Shown here one piece after another: positions 1-7,653 of a stretch of 17,980 bases of DNA. Made by a program: the position numbers and the translations under genes. The notes under the pieces are model-generated. The model was not told the DNA's origin. It worked only from the letters and a program-made list of their open reading frames with translations, and did not search any database. Within the stretch, counting starts at the first letter, position 1; every line of letters starts with the position of its first letter. The DNA lies in the NCBI GenBank assembly GCA_009908535.1, contig JAAAOD010000094.1:1-17980 (forward strand). The letters run 5' to 3'. Origin of the DNA: Verrucomicrobiota bacterium (GTDB lineage Bacteria > Verrucomicrobiota > Verrucomicrobiia > Opitutales > Oceanipulchritudinaceae).

Positions 1-157
1 CGCGCGGCTCTTCCCGACCGCATGGGCGATGGGCGCCCTCAACCAGCTCATTTCCTTCGGCGCGGACATCGGGCACATCCTCCCGGAACTGGGCGTGCTG
101 TTCCTCTTCGCCCTCGCCGCACACGCGGTGGCGAGCCTTTCCCTGCGCTACCGGTAG
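1..157 (+). CDS. ABC-2 type transporter permease, C-terminal fragment
   Basis: Only the last 51 codons are in the window. They are read in frame 2 and end at TAG 155-157; the 5' part lies off the left edge. The fragment reads LFPTAWAMGALNQLISFG, then a short loop, then a hydrophobic helix and a basic end (LRYR). A conserved 'P..WAM.ALN..ISFG' loop before a final transmembrane helix is the usual end of ABC-2 family permeases, the membrane subunits of ABC exporters. The substrate cannot be told from this piece. The next gene starts 52 bp downstream on the same strand, so the two may be co-transcribed. The family call rests on the pattern of this short tail. Confidence 0.6.
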   Translation, partial: ARLFPTAWAMGALNQLISFGADIGHILPELGVLFLFALAAHAVASLSLRYR

Positions 158-209
158 CAGAAGAGGCCGCCCGCTTGCCAAAGTTCCCGGGGACGACTAT
201 GCATGCCGT

Positions 210-1115
210 GTGGTGGTTCGTAAGCCGGTCAACTCCTCGACCTTGCTGCTGGCCGTCGGCTTCGTCTTTTTCTGGAATTCGGGCTTTGTCGGAGCGGAGA
301 ACGAGCTTCCCTACGCGGGGCCGTTCACGCAGCTGTTCTGGCGCTATCTTGCCTTATGCCTGCTCATGGCGGGCTATCTCCTTGTGCGCGGACGCCTGCG
401 CTGGCCGGGCTGGAGAAAGGTGTCCGTGGCCGCGGTCGTGGGCATCTTCGCGCACGCCGCATGGTTGAGCTTCACCCTGCTCTCCCTCGCCACAGGCGTC
501 CCGGCGGGGATCGTCGCCCTCGTCGTGGCGTTGCAGCCGCTTGCGACCGGCGCCCTGTCCGGACTGGTGGTGGGGGAACCCGTCGGGCGCATGCGGTGGC
601 TGGGCCTCCTGACCGGCTTCGCCGGGGTCGCCGTGACGGTGGCGGCCCGCATGGAGACCACCGAGGGCGTCCCTTTCCATGGCTATTTGCTGCCCTTCGG
701 GGCGGCTCTCTCCATGACGACGGCCAGTCTTATTCAGCGGCGGACGGAGGTGTGCTGGCCGGAGCGTATCCTGCCAATGGGCCAGCAGCTCTTCTGGCAG
801 AGCCTGGCTTCCTGCATCGTTCTCCTCGGGCCCGCCATCCTGGTGGAACAACTGGCCACGGAGTGGACCCGGGAATTCATCGTGACCATGGCATGGCTGG
901 TGTTCGCCGTTTCCCTGCTCGCCTACGCCCTCATGTGGAAACTGCTGGCGCGGGTCGACGCCGCCCGCGTCGCGAGCCTCTTTTATTTCGGGCCGCCGGT
1001 CACCATGCTCATGGCATGGGTCATGTTCGGGGATCAGGTGCGGCTCATGGACGGTGTCGGCTTCGCCATCGTCGCCGTCGGCGTGTTTCTTTCCCATTGG
1101 CGCGACCGGGGGTGA
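210..1115 (+). CDS. EamA/DMT-family transporter
   Basis: This 301-residue inner-membrane protein is almost continuously hydrophobic and fits the ten-helix, two-times-five layout of the drug/metabolite transporter superfamily. The N-terminal FVFFWNSGFVGAE segment matches the usual EamA opening (W-x-S-x-F). 'ALQPLATGALSGLVVGEPV' and the second-half 'RVASLFYFGPPVTMLMAWVMFGDQV' are the paired EamA motifs (P....L......E). It probably exports a small metabolite such as an amino acid; the substrate is not predictable. The start used is GTG at 210. No in-frame ATG lies upstream, the ATGs at 199 and 203 are in other frames, and no clear ribosome binding site is visible, so the exact start is uncertain. 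A terminator follows 25 bp after the stop. Confidence 0.85.
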   Translation: MVVRKPVNSSTLLLAVGFVFFWNSGFVGAENELPYAGPFTQLFWRYLALCLLMAGYLLVRGRLRWPGWRKVSVAAVVGIFAHAAWLSFTLLSLATGVPAGIVALVVALQPLATGALSGLVVGEPVGRMRWLGLLTGFAGVAVTVAARMETTEGVPFHGYLLPFGAALSMTTASLIQRRTEVCWPERILPMGQQLFWQSLASCIVLLGPAILVEQLATEWTREFIVTMAWLVFAVSLLAYALMWKLLARVDAARVASLFYFGPPVTMLMAWVMFGDQVRLMDGVGFAIVAVGVFLSHWRDRG

Positions 1116-1140
1116 GGCTTCCTTAACAGCCACGCCGCCG

Positions 1141-1171
1141 ACGGCCACCAGCTTTCCGGGGCCGTTTTTTT
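1141..1171 (+). terminator. Rho-independent terminator after the EamA gene
   Basis: ACGGCC at 1141-1146 pairs perfectly with GGCCGT at 1160-1165 around a 13-nt loop, and a run of seven T follows at 1165-1171. It sits 25 bp after the transporter stop and would separate that gene from the secreted-protein gene downstream. The stem is short (6 bp), so termination may be only partial. Confidence 0.6.
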
Positions 1172-1184
1172 CGGGGAGACCTTT

Positions 1185-1231
1185 GGGAGTTCTTTACATC
1201 TTCGGAGGGCGCAACTACAACGGAAACTCCC
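1185..1231. repeat. 7-bp inverted repeat upstream of the secreted-protein gene
   Basis: GGGAGTT at 1185-1191 and AACTCCC at 1225-1231 are exact inverted copies separated by 33 nt. They lie 41 bp upstream of the start codon at 1272. The pair could be an operator or a 5'-UTR hairpin, but seven-base matches also arise by chance. No convincing -35/-10 pair is seen nearby. Confidence 0.25.
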
Positions 1232-1271
1232 GGAAAGGGAGCCCGATTCCCTCCTCTTCCCACCTGACATT

Positions 1272-4200
1272 ATGAAAGCATCGACCGGTTTTTTCCTGAT
1301 TCTAATGGCCCTTGTTTCGCCTCCCACGCTCTCTTTCGCCGACGGCAAGGAGCCTTTTCGCCATGGAGATCTCGTCTATTTTTCCGGCGACGGAAACGTC
1401 CTGCACCGCTATGACCTGCGGCAAGCCGACTGGCTGTCCTCGATTCCCCTGAGCGGTGAGCCGACCGCCATGGCGGTCGATGAGGACGGCATCTACCTCG
1501 CCTACGGCAAAACCCTCGTGCGTCGGCGACCCGACGGTGGCGGCGAGGCGGTCCTGCATGAGTTCGCAAGTCCGGTGGCTTCTCTCGAAACGGATCAGGC
1601 ATTGTTGTTCGCCCTTGTCGAATCCGGGGGCTGGTTCGATCTTCATTCCATGCAGAAATCGACGGGGACGCCGATCGATTCGGTTTTCGCGCCCGGGCAT
1701 TTCGGCCTCGATGTCGCCAAGGGGACGAACAAGATCTACCTCGCCAACCATAACCTTGGCGGGACGGACATGAGGTCTTTCGGCTACGTGGAGACGGGCG
1801 AGATTTTCGAACCCAAGTTCAGCGTCGGCACCCGTTCCAACGTGGGTCTAACCGAAAGGGCATGGGTCATGCCGGATCAGCAGTACCTGCTGGATGATGA
1901 CGGCATGCTGTTCAATGCAGTGGAATCCGAATACGTCGGAGACATCGGGCATGCCATGAAAGACGTCGCTTTCCGCGGCAATTGGCAGCCCGTTCTTCTC
2001 AAGGCACATGAAGTGGTCGGCCTCACCGCAGGATATGTCGTGACAGGGTCAATACCGATTTCCGTACCGGCGGAAGAGATCCAGATTCACGCGGGTGAGA
2101 TCTTCCTGTTTGCTCCCGATGCAATGGCCGCGAAGGGCCTTTCCGTGACCACCCATCCGCTATCCTCCCTGTCGCTGCCACCGCTGAACCGGCCGCTCGC
2201 GATTGATGAGGCCGTCTTCGTTGCCGACGACGTCCTTGTCGACCGTAACGGGATCGTCTATCTTTATGCGAAGGCATTGAAGACCCTTTTTCGATGGGAT
2301 CCCGGACGCTACCGTTGGCTGGAAAGCCTTTATACTGGATACAAATTTGAACAGCTTTCCTATCATGCGGGGACCCACACCCTTTTCGGAACCCACTTAA
2401 GCGGCTGGGTGATGCGATACGACCTCGGCGAAACAAACCCGCAAGCGGAAGCGTTTGCCAAAGTCGAGGGAACCCCGAGCGGAATCCTCGCGATGGATGA
2501 AAATATTTTCGTCCATTACATGGGTATTCAGTACAACAACCCTTACCGCGTCTTCCGTATTTCCGATGGTAAACTCCTTGGACCCGATCATTTTTCCGGA
2601 CCTCCAAGGGCCGTTGACTACCTCTGGGATGCAAAGCGGCGGCGGTTGGTCCTTCTTAACGAGGAAGGCTCCCATGGGGAAGTGGAGTCGTGGAAGGTCA
2701 AGGAAAACGGCGAATTCACGGACAAACGCTCCACCTCGGCGTCGCAGGTCGTGATACGGTCCCCCTTGCGCATGTCGCCGGACCAATCCGTTTATATCAC
2801 CGGGCGCGGAGGAATGCTGGATGCCTCCGATCTAAACGAGACCGCCTTTCTGCCCGGTTTGCTCCGCGATGCCGCATGGTTGGGAGACGGTTTATTCACG
2901 CTGTGGAATTTTTTCGAACACGAACCCGTCGGGGGCCCTTTCAAGACGAAAATTCAAAAGTGGGACGAGACGCTCGTGCATACGGTAAAGGAGAGAACGC
3001 TGATCGGAAAGCCGGTCGCGCTCCTTGCGCTGAGCGACGAACTCCAGGTTTTCACCTCTCTCGAAGGCAGGCAGTGGATTCATGTTTTCGACGGCGACCT
3101 AAATCTCTTATATGCTTCCGGCCTCGAGCATGGTCTGCGCGAAGGAATATCGGCCCGTTACGGCGATGACACAGTGGAACTGCACTGGGCGGCGGATGCT
3201 TTTCGCGGGGGTGACAGGCTGGAGGTGCAGGCTTTCGACTTCGAGGAGCAGGAATGGCGTTCCCGCGAGGTCGTCCCCGTCGCGGACGAAACGCTGGAGC
3301 TTTCCGTCGCACCGGGTTCGGAGCCACTGTATTTTCGATTGCGCACGAAAGAACGGGTTCTTCCGACGGAACCTGTCGGCGACATCCTTCAGGAGCACAG
3401 CTTACGCGTGAATTGGACCGAACCGGAACAGGAAACGACTTTCGACCTGTACCTCGGCGACAGGGAATCCGACCAATGGAACTTTGTCACCGAGGTGGGC
3501 GGAAGGTCCTACAACGGGACGGTTGGCGAAAACGGGTACGTCATCGAAGGCCTCGATTCCCACGCACACACCGATGTCGAATTGCGCCACATCAAAAAGG
3601 TCGGAAACCCGATTCCCGAGGAGGCCTTTACGCAGACCTTTACGTTCCGTTTCCAGTGGGACGTAAGAACGCAAACGGAGGACGGATATGTTCTTGGTTA
3701 CCGCCCTATCAATGAACCGGTTGTCAAGGAGTATGTCTTTTCAGCCGATACCCTGTCGGCGACTTTTTCCCCGGGAGAATTGGAACGCCCCGTCAACCAC
3801 TACGAACTTTTCGCCTTTGTGGACGGGGAATGGCAGCGGCATCCCTTTGATTTATTCGTGGACATGGAATTAAGCTGGGAGGATCCCGAGCCGGAAGAGC
3901 CGCTTCAATACCATGTCGAGCAAACTTTCGGCGGAACCGGTCCATGGTACCTTATGGAAACATTACCGGCGACCGCGCGTTCTTTCGCCTTCACGAGCTT
4001 CCGCTGGGATTTCGCTAATGCATACCGCATCTTCCGGGTCGAAAAAGAGGTGGCGACCGTTTACGACGAGGGCTTGCAAACGGAGGTCCTCTCGGTTGTG
4101 CGCCGGATGAGTCGATCCTGGGATGAACCGCCGAGAATTCTCCAATGGAGAAGGAGTCCCGCCGCTGCATGGGAAGACCACCCGAGAACCTACAGTCAAT

Positions 4201-4559
4201 ACTCCCTGCCCAGCTCGGATGAGTTTATCTATGAAGCGGACCGGGTTTATGATTTCCGCATGGTGAACGGGTGGAAATATGGCCCCCGGGAACTCGGGTT
4301 TCTACAGCTCTTACCGGAAAGGGATATTCCCTCGCGGGGGGCGGGGCTTCCCACCCTGAAAGTGAAAGGGGTCGGCGTCGGGAATTGCCGGCTTTCCCTG
4401 CAAACCTCTCCCGGCCTGCTCTATGAACTCCAGGAAAGCCGGAATGGAGTTGATTGGGCTACATTGGAAGGCGGTATCCATGGTTCCGGTGCGCGGGAAG
4501 AGCGGCGTGTGGGGCTGCCGGACGCGAGCGAGGTGTTTTTCCGGGCATTGGTCAGGTAG
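1272..4559 (+). CDS. Large secreted protein: propeller-like N-terminus, four Trp-led modules, verrucomicrobial C-terminal module
   Basis: I do not recognise this 1095-residue protein as a named family. Residues 1-24 are a clear Sec signal peptide (MKAS, hydrophobic core, SFADG), so it is exported. Residues of about 30-640 are rich in beta-strand-like 'V..D..G.VYLYAK..K.LFRWD' segments and suggest a beta-propeller. From about 700, four modules each begin with a similar Trp motif: VNWTEP (W715), FQWDV (W796), LSWEDP (W869) and RSWDEP (W950). The spacing is 81, 73 and 81 residues, suggesting fibronectin-III-like domains. The last ~55 residues (YELQESRNGVDW ... VFFRALVR) match the short C-terminal module common in Verrucomicrobiota secreted proteins. 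There is no transmembrane anchor, PEP-CTERM or sortase signal. Base composition looks less GC-rich than in neighbouring genes. No Shine-Dalgarno precedes ATG 1272, but the signal peptide fixes the start. Function is unknown; binding or adhesion at the cell surface is a guess. Confidence 0.85.
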   Translation: MKASTGFFLILMALVSPPTLSFADGKEPFRHGDLVYFSGDGNVLHRYDLRQADWLSSIPLSGEPTAMAVDEDGIYLAYGKTLVRRRPDGGGEAVLHEFASPVASLETDQALLFALVESGGWFDLHSMQKSTGTPIDSVFAPGHFGLDVAKGTNKIYLANHNLGGTDMRSFGYVETGEIFEPKFSVGTRSNVGLTERAWVMPDQQYLLDDDGMLFNAVESEYVGDIGHAMKDVAFRGNWQPVLLKAHEVVGLTAGYVVTGSIPISVPAEEIQIHAGEIFLFAPDAMAAKGLSVTTHPLSSLSLPPLNRPLAIDEAVFVADDVLVDRNGIVYLYAKALKTLFRWDPGRYRWLESLYTGYKFEQLSYHAGTHTLFGTHLSGWVMRYDLGETNPQAEAFAKVEGTPSGILAMDENIFVHYMGIQYNNPYRVFRISDGKLLGPDHFSGPPRAVDYLWDAKRRRLVLLNEEGSHGEVESWKVKENGEFTDKRSTSASQVVIRSPLRMSPDQSVYITGRGGMLDASDLNETAFLPGLLRDAAWLGDGLFTLWNFFEHEPVGGPFKTKIQKWDETLVHTVKERTLIGKPVALLALSDELQVFTSLEGRQWIHVFDGDLNLLYASGLEHGLREGISARYGDDTVELHWAADAFRGGDRLEVQAFDFEEQEWRSREVVPVADETLELSVAPGSEPLYFRLRTKERVLPTEPVGDILQEHSLRVNWTEPEQETTFDLYLGDRESDQWNFVTEVGGRSYNGTVGENGYVIEGLDSHAHTDVELRHIKKVGNPIPEEAFTQTFTFRFQWDVRTQTEDGYVLGYRPINEPVVKEYVFSADTLSATFSPGELERPVNHYELFAFVDGEWQRHPFDLFVDMELSWEDPEPEEPLQYHVEQTFGGTGPWYLMETLPATARSFAFTSFRWDFANAYRIFRVEKEVATVYDEGLQTEVLSVVRRMSRSWDEPPRILQWRRSPAAAWEDHPRTYSQYSLPSSDEFIYEADRVYDFRMVNGWKYGPRELGFLQLLPERDIPSRGAGLPTLKVKGVGVGNCRLSLQTSPGLLYELQESRNGVDWATLEGGIHGSGAREERRVGLPDASEVFFRALVR

Positions 4560-4641
4560 CCTCTTCCGGGCCGCCGTAAAGATTTCAGAAAAAGCGAATA
4601 ATCGTTGCTTCCCTTCGCGACGGGGGGGGGAAGACCGATGC

Positions 4642-4651
4642 GAAGGTGGGG
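4642..4651 (+). promoter_or_regulatory. Ribosome binding site deciding the prepilin start
   Basis: GAAGGTGGGG ends two bases before ATG 4654, with its AGG core about 7 nt upstream of the start. It is the clearest Shine-Dalgarno-like sequence among the plus-strand genes of the window. It supports initiation at 4654, which puts the TAG at 4681 inside the reading frame. Confidence 0.45.
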
Positions 4652-4653
4652 TC

Positions 4654-5145
4654 ATGACAGCGGAAAACGGGATCAAAAACTAGCCGCGCCGCCGCGGTCG
4701 CTCCGGCTTCACCCTCGTGGAAATCATGGTGGTGGTGGTGATCATCGGCTTGCTGTCGAGCGTCGCTGTGCCCGCTTTCCAGAAGATCCAGAATTCGGCG
4801 AAAATGGGACGGTTGGCGAATGACTTCCGGGTCTATTCCGCCGCCATGATGACCTTTTCCCTTGAGCAGGGGTATTATCCGGAAGACTTCAATTCCGGGG
4901 ATATTCCCACTGGGATGGCGGATTATATCAGCGTCGCGAGCTGGAACAAAGGTCCCTCCATCGGCGGGGTCTGGGATGTCGAGAAAGACGGGTCCGATTT
5001 CAAGTCGGCCATCGGGGTTCATCGCCATGACGTGGAAGACGCCTTCCTGCAGGAATTCGACGAGAGGTACGACAACGGCGACCTTGCTTCCGGCGCTTTC
5101 ATGAAGATCGCGGGCGACCGCTACTACGGGATCGTGGCAAGGTAG
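4654..5145 (+). CDS. Type IV pilin-like prepilin, interrupted by TAG in the leader
   Basis: The class III prepilin signature is intact: RRRGRSG, then F-T-L-V-E (processing between Gly 4705 and Phe 4708, with Glu at mature position 5), then the hydrophobic helix IMVVVVIIGLLSSVAVPAF. The mature part is 145 residues, a usual length for verrucomicrobial pilin-like proteins. Such proteins are processed by a prepilin peptidase and assembled by type IV pilus or type II secretion machinery. Oddity: no ATG, GTG, TTG or CTG lies in frame between TAG 4681 and GTG 4717, and GTG 4717 falls inside the mature helix, after the cleavage site. The natural start, ATG 4654 with a good ribosome binding site, gives leader MTAENGIKN, then TAG, then PRRRGRSG. 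The gene is therefore either a very recent pseudogene, a sequence error, or translated by amber readthrough. A GTG 4717 product would lack the processing site. The multiheme cytochrome gene begins 58 bp downstream. Confidence 0.75.
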
Positions 5146-5203
5146 GGGGCGGACGCCGTCTCTCTTGCTTGCCACGCGCGGATTGCCGCGCCAGAAACGC
5201 GAC

Positions 5204-7348
5204 ATGGCTCCCCGCCGTTTTCTTCTCCTTGTTCCCTCGCTTGTGGTGGGGATCACCGTCCTTGGCGTGGCCGCATGGCTGATGCGCGACCGCTGGCAAC
5301 CCGAGCCGGTCGGCGCCGAAGCGGAACGATTACTGGCGAAATTCCACGCCAAGGGACTGGATTACGCCGATCCGGCCTACTGTGTGGACTGCCACGCCGA
5401 GGAGACGGCGGCGTGGCGGGGATCGCATCACCACCTTGCGAACGCCCCCTTGAAGGAGGCGGACTGGGAACGCCTGCTCAAGGAACGCGGGGATCTTACC
5501 CGCGAACGCGGGATGCGCTGGAAGCGGGGCGACGGCGCGCCGGTCCTGGTCGAGGAAGGAACCGAAACCCGCTATCCGGTCATCGGCTCCATCGGCCTGA
5601 CGCCGCTCGTTCAGTACATGCACCTTGCGCCGGACGGGCGCCTGCAGGCGCATGAGGTGGCCTGGGATACGGAAAAGGAGGAATGGTTCTCCGTCTTCGA
5701 GCGCGACGACGTCGAGCCGCGGGTGCGCGGGGAATGGGGCCACTGGACGGGGCAGGGGATGAACTGGGACGCCAATTGCGCCTACTGCCACATGACGGAG
5801 TATGAAAAGGGCTACGATGTGGTGGAGGATCGCTACAATCGCCAGTGGGCGCACATGGGGATCACCTGCGCGCAATGCCATCCCGGCATGAAGACCCACC
5901 TTTCGCAGATCCGCAACGGCAACGAGCAGTGGACGGAGACCCTCAGCAACGAGCAGATCATGGAAAGCTGTGCCGCCTGTCACTCGCGTCGGGAGGAACT
6001 GACCCCGCACAAGTTCCGCCCGGGAGACGATTTCGAGGACCATTTCCACCTCGCCCTCGCCAGCCAGCTCGGGATCTACCATCCGGACGGACAGGTGATC
6101 GGGGAAAACTATGTCTTCGGCTCCCTGACCATGAGTTCGATGGGGCACGCCGGCGTCACCTGCATGGACTGCCATGATCCGCACAGCCACGGGCTGATCC
6201 TGCCGGCGCAGAACAACGCCCTTTGCCAGCGCTGCCACGGAAGCGGGCTCGACGACGCGCCCATCATTGAGCCGCTCGCGCACAGCCAGCACCCGGCCGG
6301 ATCGACCGGCAACCAGTGCATCGAGTGCCACATGCCGGTGACCTACTTCATGGGCCGGGACGGGCGGCGCGACCATTCCTTCAGCAACCCCGATCCGCGC
6401 CTGACGCTGGAGATGGGGATTCCGAACGCGTGTACCGAATGCCACAGCGACCAGTCCGTGGAATGGTCCCGCGAAAAGGCCGAGGAATGGTACGGACCGG
6501 AGATGAACGCCGAACGTCGCGAGAAAGCGCGCCTTGTGCATGCCATCGAGAGCGGGGAGGTCGACGATGGGTTGGCGGAGCGCCTGCGCGCGGCCCTTCG
6601 CGCGGAGGAAAACCGCTTCTGGCGGGCCAGCTTCGTCGGCATGCTTCCCTATGTTCCGCCCGAACGGGCAACCGCGAAACTTCTCGAAGAAATAGTCCGG
6701 GATCCCGATCCGCTCGTGCGGGCCTCGGCCATCCGGGCCAACGGACTGGGCTGGGCAGGGGAGGAACTGCGCCGCGAGTTGATGGAGGATCCCTCCCGCA
6801 GCGTCCGTATCGCGGCCTCGCTTGTGCAGCCGGGCATGCCGGCGCCGGAAGGGGAAACGGCCGCCGAGATGCGCGCGTATCTTGAGCACACCGCCGATAC
6901 GGTTGCCGGCGCCCTGCGCCTGTCCCGGTATTGGCAGGATCGCGACAAGGAGGAACGGGCCTTGCCCCTTGCCCGGCGGGCGGTGGACTTCGAGCCGCGC
7001 AATCCGGAGACCCGCCGCCTCGCCGCCATCGAGCTGCATCGGCTCGGGAAGAGCTTCGAGGCGCGTGAGCAATTGGAAAAGGCCCTTGAGATCGATCCGC
7101 AGAATGCGCGTGTCCTTTTCAATATGGGCCTTCTCAACGTCGAGAGCGGCGATCTGCGCTCCGGGCTCCGCCGCCTGAAGGAAGCGGTGGAGGCCGATCC
7201 ACAGTACGCCGATGCCTGGTACAACCTGATCGTCCTGCAGTGGCAGCAGAATCGCCGCGCGGAGGCCCTTCGCCTTCTTGAAGAAGCGGAACGCCAGCTG
7301 CCCGGCAACTCGCGCCTGCAGCAGCTGCGCCGGGTCTTCGGCGGGTGA
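5204..7348 (+). CDS. Octaheme cytochrome c with HEAT-like and TPR C-terminal region
   Basis: This 714-residue protein starts best at ATG 5204; the in-frame TTG at 5165 only adds 13 residues before a good signal/anchor (RRFLLLVPSLVVGITVLGVAAW). Eight CxxCH heme c motifs follow: CVDCH 60, CAYCH 192, CAQCH 222, CAACH 256, CMDCH 320, CQRCH 341, CIECH 372 and CTECH 410. The block CIECHMPVTYFMGRDGRRDHSF followed by PNACTECHSD is characteristic of the cytochrome c554-like multiheme proteins fused to TPRs. Residues of about 450-560 look HEAT-like (DPDPLVRASAIRANGL, DPSRSVRIAASL). Residues of about 570-714 carry TPR units (AVDFEPRNPETRRLAAIELHR, ALEIDPQNARVLFNMGLL, AVEADPQYADAWYNLIVLQ). It is probably a membrane-anchored periplasmic electron carrier or oxidoreductase with a protein-binding tail. 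The redox partner and substrate cannot be deduced. It stands alone, with no other respiratory genes in the window. Confidence 0.9.
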   Translation: MAPRRFLLLVPSLVVGITVLGVAAWLMRDRWQPEPVGAEAERLLAKFHAKGLDYADPAYCVDCHAEETAAWRGSHHHLANAPLKEADWERLLKERGDLTRERGMRWKRGDGAPVLVEEGTETRYPVIGSIGLTPLVQYMHLAPDGRLQAHEVAWDTEKEEWFSVFERDDVEPRVRGEWGHWTGQGMNWDANCAYCHMTEYEKGYDVVEDRYNRQWAHMGITCAQCHPGMKTHLSQIRNGNEQWTETLSNEQIMESCAACHSRREELTPHKFRPGDDFEDHFHLALASQLGIYHPDGQVIGENYVFGSLTMSSMGHAGVTCMDCHDPHSHGLILPAQNNALCQRCHGSGLDDAPIIEPLAHSQHPAGSTGNQCIECHMPVTYFMGRDGRRDHSFSNPDPRLTLEMGIPNACTECHSDQSVEWSREKAEEWYGPEMNAERREKARLVHAIESGEVDDGLAERLRAALRAEENRFWRASFVGMLPYVPPERATAKLLEEIVRDPDPLVRASAIRANGLGWAGEELRRELMEDPSRSVRIAASLVQPGMPAPEGETAAEMRAYLEHTADTVAGALRLSRYWQDRDKEERALPLARRAVDFEPRNPETRRLAAIELHRLGKSFEAREQLEKALEIDPQNARVLFNMGLLNVESGDLRSGLRRLKEAVEADPQYADAWYNLIVLQWQQNRRAEALRLLEEAERQLPGNSRLQQLRRVFGG

Positions 7349-7354
7349 AGGACG

Positions 7355-7378
7355 GTAGCCGAAGTCGTGAGACTTTGG
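7355..7378 (+). repeat. Left outer GTAG hairpin
   Basis: GTAG (7355-7358) is followed by an 8-bp stem, CCGAAGTC and GACTTTGG, closed over the loop GTGA; one pair is a G-T wobble. It begins 6 bp after the cytochrome stop codon. It is a near-exact inverted copy of 7654-7677 (21 of 24 bases). Confidence 0.7.
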
Positions 7379-7396
7379 ACTGGCCGGGCACCTCAA

Positions 7397-7594
7397 GGAG
7401 CGAACGGGCGACAGCCGTTCGGCCGATCCGTAGCGAACGAGCGAAAGCCGTTCGGCCGATCCGTAGCGAACGGGCGACAGCCGTTCGGCCGATCCGTAGC
7501 GAACGGGCGACAGCCGTTCGGCCGATCCGTAGCGAACGGGCGACAGCCGTTCGGCCGATCCGTAGCGAACGAGCGAAAGCCGTTCGGCCGATCC
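7397..7594 (+). repeat. Six tandem 33-bp GTAG-hairpin units
   Basis: Units begin at 7397, 7430, 7463, 7496, 7529 and 7562. Each unit is a tetranucleotide head, then stem CGAACGG, a 7-nt loop GCGACAG, stem CCGTTCG, and the spacer GCCGATCC. The head is GTAG in units 2-6 and GGAG in unit 1. Units 1, 3, 4 and 5 share one core version. Units 2 and 6 carry the same two changes (CGAACGA, loop GCGAAAG), which shorten the stem to 6 bp. Adjacent units touch with no unique spacer between them. The 33-bp period is a multiple of three, so open frames run through it on both strands and may be mistaken for proteins with 11-residue repeats. Confidence 0.9.
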
Positions 7595-7598
7595 GGAC

Positions 7599-7623
7599 CG
7601 AACCGCTATCGCTGGTTCGCTAC
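7599..7623 (-). repeat. Reverse-oriented GTAG hairpin closing the array
   Basis: Read on the minus strand this is GTAG (7623-7620), stem CGAACC, a 9-nt loop, then stem GGTTCG. It resembles the array units in its CGAAC core but points the opposite way, so the array ends in an inverted unit, as REP doublets do. Confidence 0.6.
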
Positions 7624-7653
7624 CCCCCCAGAGCCTCACGAACGCGGCTGCGG

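Noticed and set aside
4622..4630. Run of nine G as a frameshift error explaining the prepilin problem
   Set aside because: The run lies upstream of ATG 4654. Changing its length would not remove the TAG at 4681 from the prepilin frame.
4681..4683. Genome-wide reassignment of TAG as a sense codon
   Set aside because: Several intact genes here end in TAG at the family-expected place (ABC permease fragment, secreted protein, LpxL-type, PlsC-type), so TAG works as a stop.
7397..7594. CRISPR array
   Set aside because: Units are contiguous 33-bp copies with no unique spacers, and no cas genes are present.
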